NCBI GenBank assembly: GCA_028708585.1 | Contig: JAQVYO010000100.1 | Location: forward strand, 1-5,520 | Length of the DNA stretch: 5,520 bases | Reading direction: 5' to 3' | From: Oscillospiraceae bacterium | GTDB taxonomy: Bacteria; Bacillota; Clostridia; Oscillospirales; Oscillospiraceae | In this document: piece after piece, positions 1 through 5,402 of the stretch | Numbering within the stretch: the stretch's first letter is position 1 | Layout: each line of letters starts with the position of its first letter | Position numbers and translations under genes: made by a program | The notes under the pieces: generated by a model | The model's input: only the letters and a program-made list of their open reading frames with translations | The model's database searches: none | Told to the model about the DNA's origin: nothing

Positions 1-1122
1 AACCAAAGTGTCCGTATCCTCCTCTGTCGTAAACCGGCTTATGCTGACGCGCACGGTACCACAGGGGGGCGCCCCGATGCAGGATAAAATTTTGGGGGCG
101 CAGTGCAGGCCCGTCCGACAGATAATGTCATAGCTGTCCAGCAAAAGATCGCCCACATCCCCGGCTTCCCAGCCGGGCAAAGTAAAGGAAATCACCGGCG
201 TTCTTTCTCCCCGCACCTCAACCACCTCGGCTCCGGCTTCCGTCAGCCGCCGGGATAATTTTTGAGTCCGCTCCTGCATGAGAGCATCGTCCAAGGGATG
301 CTCTTTTGCCCAGGAAAGAGCCGCCGCAAGCCCGGCAAAAGAATGTTCGTTGGGAGTCCCCGCCTCCAGGCGCAGGGGCATTTCTTCCGGCATTTCCTCC
401 TGGTCGCTGAAAATGCCGGTCCCGCCCACATAAACCGGGTCCGGGCGGATGTCCGGCGCCACATAAAGGCCTCCGGTTCCCTGCGGCCCCAGCAGGTATT
501 TGTGTCCGGTAAATGCCATATAATCGATGCCCCAGGCTTCCGGAAGGACCGGGATAATCCCCTGGCTTTGGGAAGCGTCCAGCAGCACCTTTGCGCCCCG
601 TTCCTTTGCCACCCGGCAAAGGGTCTGCGCGTCGTTCACGGCGCCGGTCACGTTGGATGCATGGGAAAATACGGCCAAGCGCGGACGGTACTGTTCCACA
701 TACTCCCACCATTGGCCCAGATTAATCCTGCCGTCCGCTTCAACCGGAATAAAAACAGTGCGGATCAGCCCCATTTTAGTGAGCTTATAAAGGGGCCGCA
801 GGACCGAATTGTGCTCCGCCAGCGTAGTCAGCACCGTATCGCCTTTCTGAAAAGGGAACCCGCCGATGGCTTCGTTTAGCGCATAGGTGGCGTTTGCACC
901 CAAAGAAATGCGGGATGGGTTGCCGGCCTCCATCCGCTCCGCCAGCAGCGCCCGGCATTCCCACATCGGATCTTTGTTCTTCGGCCCGCCCCGGTTGGCG
1001 TGGCCGGGCAGCTCCTCAATGGCCTTGCGCACTGCTTCGGCAACGCAGGGAGGCTTGGGCCATGATGTGGCGGCGTTATTGAAATAACGATACTTCACAG
1101 GCGCGGCATTCTGATGTTCCAT
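1..1122 (-). CDS. Cysteine desulfurase-family PLP enzyme (aminotransferase class V), 3' end cut by window
   Basis: This is a fold-type I PLP enzyme of aminotransferase class V, related to cysteine desulfurases and selenocysteine lyases, which remove S or Se from (seleno)cysteine. The 374 visible codons run in frame off the left edge; family members have roughly 380 residues, so only a short C-terminal tail should be missing. Visible motifs are the N-terminal FNNAATSWPKP (14-24), a TLAEHNS segment whose H104 should stack on PLP, SHASNVTGA with N157, D182 in LLDASQS for the pyridine nitrogen, the Schiff-base lysine K208 in FTGHKYLLG, and RTGLHCAP with C341, the expected persulfide cysteine. The start at 1122 is set by GGGAGG at 1131-1136, eight bases upstream. 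It is the last visible gene of the operon, behind a 151-base spacer. It resembles the EF2568-type subfamily linked to selenium-dependent molybdenum hydroxylases (from memory). The enzyme class is certain; whether the substrate is cysteine or selenocysteine is not. Confidence 0.93.
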   Translation of the reverse strand, partial: MEHQNAAPVKYRYFNNAATSWPKPPCVAEAVRKAIEELPGHANRGGPKNKDPMWECRALLAERMEAGNPSRISLGANATYALNEAIGGFPFQKGDTVLTTLAEHNSVLRPLYKLTKMGLIRTVFIPVEADGRINLGQWWEYVEQYRPRLAVFSHASNVTGAVNDAQTLCRVAKERGAKVLLDASQSQGIIPVLPEAWGIDYMAFTGHKYLLGPQGTGGLYVAPDIRPDPVYVGGTGIFSDQEEMPEEMPLRLEAGTPNEHSFAGLAAALSWAKEHPLDDALMQERTQKLSRRLTEAGAEVVEVRGERTPVISFTLPGWEAGDVGDLLLDSYDIICRTGLHCAPKILSCIGAPPCGTVRVSISRFTTEEDTDTLV

Positions 1123-1273
1123 AGGGCAGACCTCCCGTTTCTATGATTTAGTTTGGTTCCAGCGGCTCTTTCCTCCCCGGGGGATTCCGGTCCGCCGCCG
1201 GGCCAAAGCATGCCTCTTTCGGGCGGTCCTTCCGGCCCAATACCCGGAGGCAAACGCCTTGCAGATCCTCTCG
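1123..1273 (-). other. Intra-operon spacer with a foldable segment
   Basis: This is the only sizeable gap inside the operon. On either strand it can fold into a hairpin at 1212-1251: GCCTC (1212-1216) pairs with GAGGC (1247-1251), CGGG (1220-1223) with CCCG (1243-1246), and CGG (1224-1226) with CCG (1232-1234). No T-run follows on the minus strand, so it is not a recognisable intrinsic terminator. I see no convincing -35/-10 pair. It may be an RNA stability or processing element, or simply GC-rich spacer. Confidence 0.4.
1131..1136 (-). promoter_or_regulatory. Ribosome binding site of the PLP enzyme gene
   Basis: GGGAGG on the minus strand lies eight bases before the ATG at 1122. It is a strong Shine-Dalgarno match that gives this gene its own translation initiation after the 151-base spacer. 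This contrasts with the coupled genes upstream and fixes the start codon. Confidence 0.8.
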
Positions 1274-1699
1274 TCATGCTTCTGAAAGAATTTCCATCAC
1301 TTTTTCATAAGTATGTTGGACAATGCCGGGGCAGCGGGTCATTTTATTGGCGGGATTGCCATCCAGAATGCAGGAGCAGGCGGTCCCGCCATACTTTCCG
1401 CCCGCCTCCTCTTCAAACCAGCGGACGAACTGGGCAATCTTCTCATTTGCGCGTTCGTCTTCCATTTCGTCGTCCTCGCCCTTGCATAAATAATAGCCCA
1501 AAAGGCAGGCTCCGCCGGTGAGGCACCCGCAGACACCGCCGGAAAAACCCATACCCCCGCAAAGGCCGCCCATCGCGCGCACCAGGTCAGGGTTTTCCTT
1601 TTCTTCTTCCTCCAGGGCAAGGAGAATTAAAATCTGGCTGCAAAAATAACCCTTTTGGGAAAGTTCCAAAAGCTTTCCGAACATATCCTGATCTTCCAT
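1274..1699 (-). CDS. C_GCAxxG_C_C family cysteine-rich redox protein (DVU_1555-like)
   Basis: This 141-residue protein belongs to the C_GCAxxG_C_C family (Pfam C_GCAxxG_C_C type), small proteins presumed to be redox active or metal/cluster binding; no reaction is established. Nine cysteines are visible: C20 in the YFCSQ motif, C47, C57, C59, C65 and C72 in the glycine-rich core, and C108, C110 and C123 near the C-terminus. The core segment 43-69 carries the hallmark, with GCLTGG at 58-63 in place of the textbook GCAxxG. The C-terminal GTACSCIL and RCPGIV segments match the usual ending. There is no signal peptide or membrane segment, so it is cytoplasmic. The ATG at 1699 shares its A with the methyltransferase stop codon (TAATG), and GGGGAGG at 1708-1714 lies eight bases upstream, so the gene is coupled and well translated. 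Family assignment is firm; the specific subfamily is from memory. Confidence 0.88.
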   Translation of the reverse strand: MEDQDMFGKLLELSQKGYFCSQILILLALEEEEKENPDLVRAMGGLCGGMGFSGGVCGCLTGGACLLGYYLCKGEDDEMEDERANEKIAQFVRWFEEEAGGKYGGTACSCILDGNPANKMTRCPGIVQHTYEKVMEILSEA

Positions 1700-2406
1700 T
1701 ATGTTTTCCTCCCCGCAAATAATGCGTATCCCACCTTTTTCCTGCCCGCCGCCGCCTTTTTCCAGGCTTCCGGCAAAGTGCCGTGTTCCCAGATATACCG
1801 AAAGAAATATTCCTGCACGCAGTCCGTTGCGAAATCCAGCTTCAGCCTGGTAAAGCCCGCCTTCTGAAATCCTGCCGCCCATTGTTCCGCGCCCGGCCCG
1901 TCGGTTTCCGGGAAAAACAGGTCGGAAACCAAGATCGTCCCGCAAGACCGCAGAACCCGGAAGCTTTCCTTCAGCGCCTCCTCTCTGCCGCCGCAAACAG
2001 ACAGGCTGCATTCGGCCAGCACCGCGTCAAAGCTTTCGTCCGCAAAAGGCAGGTGCCGCATGTCTCCCCGGATCATTTTGGTTTCCCATCCGCCCTCAAC
2101 TTCCTTCCGGCTTGCCTCTTCCGCCGCCGGTCCGCTCCGGCCGGAGGAAACCCGCTTTTTTCCCTCTCGCCGGGCGTCCTCTTTTGGGAAAGCAGAAAGG
2201 CGGCGCAGCTTTCCTGTTTCGCCGCAGGGCTGCGCCGCCTCTTGCACATCAATTCCAAAAGCATCATAGCCGGACAGTTGCAAGCGGGCCACCGTAGTGC
2301 CTTTTCCACAGCCGAGATCCAGGATGCGCGCCCCATAGGGCAGCGCCGCCATATGCAATAGCTTTTCCGTGAGCTCCGCGCCCCCGGGATGCAAACAAGC
2401 CGTCAT
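1699..2406 (-). CDS. Class I SAM-dependent methyltransferase (DVU_1556-like)
   Basis: This 235-residue Rossmann-fold methyltransferase transfers a methyl group from S-adenosylmethionine to an unknown acceptor. Motif I is ILDLGCGKG (28-36). The acidic residue ending strand 2 is D53 in GIDV. GDMRHLPF (114-121), followed by FDAVLAE (126-132), forms the adenine-contacting loop and strand 4. SFRVLRSCGTILVSD (148-162) is the usual post-motif segment, as in UbiE-like enzymes. The N-terminal HPGG (6-9) fits the DVU_1556-type family as I recall it. Residues 55-110, between strands 2 and 3, form an unusually long, charged and probably disordered insert rich in K, R, E and G. There is no signal peptide. 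The start overlaps the stop of the upstream small redox gene (ATGA), with GGAAG just before it, so it is translationally coupled. The substrate may be a thiol or selenol, or a cofactor-linked metabolite made by its neighbours, but nothing in the sequence identifies it. Confidence 0.9.
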   Translation of the reverse strand: MTACLHPGGAELTEKLLHMAALPYGARILDLGCGKGTTVARLQLSGYDAFGIDVQEAAQPCGETGKLRRLSAFPKEDARREGKKRVSSGRSGPAAEEASRKEVEGGWETKMIRGDMRHLPFADESFDAVLAECSLSVCGGREEALKESFRVLRSCGTILVSDLFFPETDGPGAEQWAAGFQKAGFTRLKLDFATDCVQEYFFRYIWEHGTLPEAWKKAAAGRKKVGYALFAGRKT

Positions 2407-2630
2407 TTGTCTTCCAGCGCCTTTTCAACGCTCAGCATTTTCCCCAACGCCAGATCTTCCGAAATATAAATCATTCCGCAAACCGGGCAGCCCGGCATTT
2501 CCACAGGGAACCCGGCATGGAGATACCGCAGCTGAATGGGTGTCTTTACCAAAGGAACGTGGCATTTCTGACAGATATACCGCCCGCCCGGATCAATGGA
2601 TGCATAGTAATCTTTTACTTCTTGATTCAT
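2403..2630 (-). CDS. Small four-cysteine redox / zinc-ribbon protein (DVU_1557-like)
   Basis: This 75-residue cytoplasmic protein has two CxxC pairs: C20-x2-C23 in YICQKCHVPL and C48-x2-C51 in PGCPVCGMIYIS. The spacing is that of a rubredoxin-like or zinc-ribbon knuckle pair holding one metal (Zn or Fe) or forming a dithiol. The C-terminus, ISEDLALGKMLSVEKALEDK (56-75), is a helix that I recall as highly conserved in the DVU_1557 'redox protein' family, which always sits beside the methyltransferase and the large oxidoreductase. The start at 2630 is supported by GGAAGG about seven bases upstream. Its stop overlaps the methyltransferase start by four bases (ATGA). Tight coupling and small size suggest a partner subunit of the methyltransferase, in the way Trm112 serves its methyltransferases, or an electron acceptor of the upstream enzyme. 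That role is inference. It is far too short to be an enzyme on its own. Confidence 0.85.
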   Translation of the reverse strand: MNQEVKDYYASIDPGGRYICQKCHVPLVKTPIQLRYLHAGFPVEMPGCPVCGMIYISEDLALGKMLSVEKALEDK

Positions 2631-2669
2631 TTACGGCCCTTCCTTTCCGTTTTGGTCCTCCGCGGGACG

Positions 2670-4973
2670 TCAAATTTCCTGTTCCGTCATACGATAGGAA
2701 TAGGCGGTAACCAGCTGGAACCCGTCTGGGAGCTTGTCCACAACCGCCCAGAAGGTCACGTTTCCAATTCTGTGGCTGGCCATCAAATGGTTTGTTTTGG
2801 TATCCAGAATAAAGCTGTTGTCCTTTTCCGCGTCGGACAGCACGGTAATCAGATCGCTTTCTAAAATCATCCGGTCTTCCAAAACCTTCTTTACATCGTC
2901 GGGAATCACCAGTTTGAAATCGGGCTTTTCCAAAAAAACATCCTCCCCCCAAAGGTCCCGCAGCAGGGCAGATCGGACTTCCAGCCGGTTTTTCCGCCGC
3001 AGGCTGACGCCGGGCGATCCGGTTTCCTTTTTGCCAAACAGCAGTTCCAGCAGATGAACGGTGGGCTTTTGGGTATCGCCCAGCCGGTCGCGGCAGTTGG
3101 CGCAGTAGGTGAGACAGGTGTGGCCGCACCGCTCGGCAGCGGTCTTGGCCATCTCCCCGGCCACCTCCCGCTGGGCGAATTGAACCAGCCCGCCAAATCC
3201 GCAGCAGGGCGTGGTCTCTCCGTTGAAGTTCGGCTCCTCAATCTGGTAGCCGAGTTCTCCCGCAATGTCCCGAACACACTCCCGGATTTCCGCATAATCC
3301 CGTGCGCCGCAGGAATCATGCACCGTCAAAATGCCGGAGCCTTTCCTTGCTCCCTGGGGCAGCCCAATTTCCTTGTAAACCTGCCAGATCCCCGTAACAG
3401 GCATTTGGGTAAAGGTTTTAAAAATGCGGTAGCAGGTGGGGCATGCGGTAATCACCCGGGGCCTTCCAAGTTCTTCCCAGGCAGTCTTCATTTTATCCAT
3501 CTCAATCTGAAACAGATCGTTTCGTCCCACCCATTCGGCAATGGCGCCGCAGCAGCCCAAAATCAGGCCCACGCCGCCTTCCAGCCGCCCAGCCAAATCT
3601 TCATAAGCCGCCCGCAGGTTGTCCGGAGCGGAAGCCGCCAGCTGGCACCCGGGGAAGAAAACATATCTGCTGGTCTTGTGCCCTGGCTGATGCCGGACGG
3701 TAAAAAATTCTTCTCCGTTGGAAAATTCCATATCCACAAGGGCAAATTCGTGATGAGAAGGGGGCATTTTGTGGTCGCCTACCATAATGCGCCTGGCGCT
3801 GGCGGCAGCCTCCTTCATATCGCAGTCGTTGGGACAGATCACCTTACATTGGCCGCAGGAGGCGCAGGAATCGATGACAATGTTGGTCCTGCGGTTGGCA
3901 AGCGTCATATTCAGGTTCTGGTGGAACTCATTGATGAGCTTTTTGGGGTAGCTGTTGTAATGCTGCATAAACGCGCAGCCTTTGACACATTCCAGGCATT
4001 GGCAATTGATGCAGCGGCCCGCTTCTTCTTTGGCTTCCTCCTGAGTATATCTCTTCGCCGCCGGCGCCACCGGCTTTGTGGGAACCACCCCGTCCAGGTT
4101 GGTGTACAGCCTGGTTTCCATAGGGCCTTCGGCATCCCGCCCGTCTAAAATGGCAACGTTCTGCATAAAACGATCCATGGAAAGGGCGGCCCGCTTGCCG
4201 TTGAAAGCCTCGCCGATAAACGAAGGCTTCTTTGCCCCCTGGCCCCCCGCAAAAATCTTGGGCCTGTCCGTCTGCATGGAGCGCTGGTCGGACGGCAGGC
4301 AAACACCCCGGGCCTCGATCACGCGGTACAGCTCATCGCTGACAAAAATGGAATCATACTGCGGATCGTCCAGATACGATTCCGGGTTCAGAGCGGACGA
4401 TTCGGACTTTTCAAAGGTAATGGGCATCTTCTCCAGGGGGGCGAAATCCTGGTCCAGCGCGTCCTGGTCCAGCACGTCCGGCACCAGCGCCTGAAGTCGG
4501 CCCGCCGGGGTTTCGCCATCGTAAAGGACGTGCGCCCGATACCCTTTTTTGCCCAGCTCGGCAGCCGCAACCATCGCGCTCAGCCCGCCGCCTAAAATCA
4601 GCGCCGTTTTGTTGCGCTTAGGCTTGGGAAACCGCCTGACTCTGGGCTTTTCCCCGAATCGCATGCAGGCGTCCGCCACCTTGCAAATCTGCACCGGTTC
4701 GCCGATTTCATTTAAAATGCAGCCCTTTTGGCAAGGCGCCTCGCAAAGCTGCGTCAAAATTCTGGGGAAAGTCAAAAGCTGCTCCAAAATGGCGCGTCCC
4801 TTGTTAAAATCGCCCGCCGCGGCGGCGGTGCAAAGGCCCCGCGCATCCACATGGAAAGGACATGCGGCGGTGCAGCGGGGCGGGTCTTCCTGTGTGCAAA
4901 GCAACCCCAGACGCAAAATATTGGCCTGGTCGGCCTCCCGCTGTTTCTGATATTCAAAAAAGGCGTCTTTCAT
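2670..4973 (-). CDS. Large multi-cluster Fe-S oxidoreductase: GltD-like N-part, dicluster ferredoxin, two CCG (HdrB-like) domains (DVU_1558-like)
   Basis: This 767-residue cytoplasmic electron-transfer protein is read from the ATG at 4973. In order: a GltD-like N-terminal cluster region (C26, C34, C38; C77, C81, C85, C97); a nucleotide-binding segment with ALILGGGLSA (124-133) and IFAGGQGAKK then FNGKRAALSMDRF (240-269); a two-cluster ferredoxin region (C321, C324, C326, C329, C333 and C370, C373, C376, C380, C384); two CCG domains, each with five cysteines (C443, C474-C475, C511, C514; C555, C590-C591, C624, C627), as in heterodisulfide reductase subunit B; and a C-terminal domain of about 110 residues I do not recognise. 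The likely role is to move electrons between a donor and a thiol/disulfide or cluster substrate for the operon. The distance from GGG to AGG is about 113 residues against roughly 260 in GltD, so the usual NAD(P)H subdomain appears absent. An in-frame GTG at 4982 would add three residues. First gene after the promoter; domain assignment firm, reaction unknown. Confidence 0.92.
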   Translation of the reverse strand: MKDAFFEYQKQREADQANILRLGLLCTQEDPPRCTAACPFHVDARGLCTAAAAGDFNKGRAILEQLLTFPRILTQLCEAPCQKGCILNEIGEPVQICKVADACMRFGEKPRVRRFPKPKRNKTALILGGGLSAMVAAAELGKKGYRAHVLYDGETPAGRLQALVPDVLDQDALDQDFAPLEKMPITFEKSESSALNPESYLDDPQYDSIFVSDELYRVIEARGVCLPSDQRSMQTDRPKIFAGGQGAKKPSFIGEAFNGKRAALSMDRFMQNVAILDGRDAEGPMETRLYTNLDGVVPTKPVAPAAKRYTQEEAKEEAGRCINCQCLECVKGCAFMQHYNSYPKKLINEFHQNLNMTLANRRTNIVIDSCASCGQCKVICPNDCDMKEAAASARRIMVGDHKMPPSHHEFALVDMEFSNGEEFFTVRHQPGHKTSRYVFFPGCQLAASAPDNLRAAYEDLAGRLEGGVGLILGCCGAIAEWVGRNDLFQIEMDKMKTAWEELGRPRVITACPTCYRIFKTFTQMPVTGIWQVYKEIGLPQGARKGSGILTVHDSCGARDYAEIRECVRDIAGELGYQIEEPNFNGETTPCCGFGGLVQFAQREVAGEMAKTAAERCGHTCLTYCANCRDRLGDTQKPTVHLLELLFGKKETGSPGVSLRRKNRLEVRSALLRDLWGEDVFLEKPDFKLVIPDDVKKVLEDRMILESDLITVLSDAEKDNSFILDTKTNHLMASHRIGNVTFWAVVDKLPDGFQLVTAYSYRMTEQEI

Positions 4974-4981
4974 CTCATTCA

Positions 4982-4987
4982 CTTCCT
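4982..4987 (-). promoter_or_regulatory. Ribosome binding site deciding the oxidoreductase start
   Basis: AGGAAG on the minus strand lies eight bases before the ATG at 4973. It touches the alternative GTG at 4982 and even shares its G, so it cannot serve that codon. The ATG is therefore preferred, giving 767 rather than 770 residues. Confidence 0.7.
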
Positions 4988-5049
4988 ATCCAGAAAAGTA
5001 TCGTTCTTCTATTGTTGGCTCATTTTCACAAAAAATCGATGTCATCGCC

Positions 5050-5063
5050 TGTTAAATTTAACA
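5050..5063 (-). promoter_or_regulatory. Perfect 14-bp palindrome, candidate operator
   Basis: TGTTAAATTTAACA is a perfect dyad located about +11 to +24 from the predicted start point, where a repressor would block the operon. Its half-site resembles the clostridial Rex half-site TTGTTAA, but the spacer is two bases instead of four, so Rex is not supported as written. The regulator is unknown. Confidence 0.45.
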
Positions 5064-5079
5064 ATTTCGATATGATTAC

Positions 5080-5108
5080 ATTGTATGCTGAAATCCGGCC
5101 GTTGTCAA
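5080..5108 (-). promoter_or_regulatory. Sigma-A (sigma-70) type promoter of the operon
   Basis: On the minus strand, a consensus -35 TTGACA (5103-5108) and a -10 TACAAT (5080-5085, one mismatch to TATAAT) are separated by exactly 17 bases. Transcription should start near 5073, giving a leader of about 100 bases before the oxidoreductase gene. It is the only strong promoter I can see in the window and is correctly placed to drive all five genes. Confidence 0.8.
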
Positions 5109-5174
5109 TCCATTGTCGTTTGGTGGATAAATGTGCCCATGCACAGCATTTGCCCTTCTGCAAAAAGCACAGAG

Positions 5175-5196
5175 TTTCCGCCGTACACAGCGGAAA
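5175..5196. other. Hairpin in element core (7-bp stem)
   Basis: TTTCCGC (5175-5181) pairs perfectly with GCGGAAA (5190-5196) around an 8-base loop. It lies inside the inverted-repeat element and may be part of a larger fold. Confidence 0.45.
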
Positions 5197-5230
5197 TAAA
5201 ATGGAGTCTGTCCTTTTCTATAACCTGTGC

Positions 5231-5253
5231 GCCGGAAGGGACTCCTTCCCGGC
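5231..5253. other. Hairpin in element core (9-bp stem, one bulge)
   Basis: GCCGG plus AAGG (5231-5239) pairs with CCTT (5244-5247) and CCGGC (5249-5253) around the tetraloop GACT, with one bulged C. An alternative pairing joins GGAGTC (5203-5208) to GACTCC (5240-5245), so the core can adopt more than one fold. Confidence 0.45.
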
Positions 5254-5315
5254 AGGTAAATGGCGAGCGTTCTACATGCAATTCTTTTGCCAGGGAAAGC
5301 CATTGGTCTTTCTGC

Positions 5316-5352
5316 AGTCTGCGGGCAAATGCTGTGCATTTGCCCGCAGACT
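5316..5352. repeat. Perfect 16-bp inverted repeat with 5-base loop
   Basis: AGTCTGCGGGCAAATG (5316-5331) is exactly complementary to 5337-5352 around the loop CTGTG. The stem can be lengthened, with bulges, by CTT/AAG and TTGG/CCAA out to 5303-5359. No T-run follows on either strand, so it is not a standard intrinsic terminator. It forms the right end of the inverted-repeat element, and its inner arm can instead pair with 5141-5155. Confidence 0.75.
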
Positions 5353-5402
5353 AAGCCAAACCATCCGCTTGACATTGCTTTATTGGGCGATTCCCCGTAA
5401 GC

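Larger units (their letters stand above)
5118..5361. repeat. Structured element bounded by inverted ~50-base repeats (MITE- or REP-like candidate)
   Basis: Two imperfect copies of one repeat face each other. The left copy (5118-5167, plus strand) and the right copy (5308-5361, minus strand) share, in order, GTTTGG, then 15 or 16 variable bases, then ATGCACAGCATTTGCCC, then CTGCA(G)AAAG. Within them GCACAGCATTTGCCC (5141-5155) is exactly complementary to 5323-5337. The roughly 140-base core contains further hairpins and no credible gene. I see no target-site duplication at the ends. It could be a non-autonomous mobile element, a dispersed palindromic repeat, or a structured RNA. The inverted similarity is seen directly; the mobile nature is inference. 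Confidence 0.55.

Noticed and set aside
262..879. 205-codon open frame on the plus strand
   Set aside because: It is antisense to the PLP enzyme, which shows all its catalytic motifs.
1095..1277. 60-residue open frame whose ATG overlaps the stop of the C_GCAxxG_C_C gene and fills the spacer
   Set aside because: It lacks a ribosome binding site, has a G/R/P-rich composition typical of random GC-rich frames, and runs into the PLP enzyme gene, which has its own strong ribosome binding site.
3054..4148. 364-codon open frame on the plus strand
   Set aside because: It lies entirely antisense to the large oxidoreductase, whose cysteine motifs are unmistakable; its translation has no recognisable domain and reflects high third-position GC on the opposite strand.
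2670..4973. In-frame TGA selenocysteine codon in the oxidoreductase
   Set aside because: The frame is open throughout and all cluster positions are ordinary cysteine codons.
5031..5047. Possible attenuator: short CGAT/ATCG stem followed by six T on the minus strand
   Set aside because: The stem has only four base pairs with a 3-base loop, which is too weak for an intrinsic terminator.
5048..5065. Rex operator at the leader palindrome
   Set aside because: The half-site fits, but the spacer between TTAA halves is two bases instead of four and one flank lacks the final A, so the assignment is not supported.
5118..5361. CRISPR array or molybdenum-cofactor riboswitch
   Set aside because: There are only two repeat copies, in opposite orientation and without regular spacers, so this is not CRISPR. 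The element lies upstream of the promoter and is therefore not in the operon leader, and I cannot match it to the riboswitch consensus.
5369..5374. TTGACA on the plus strand as a second promoter
   Set aside because: There is no -10-like sequence at 16-18 bases spacing and no plus-strand gene to serve.
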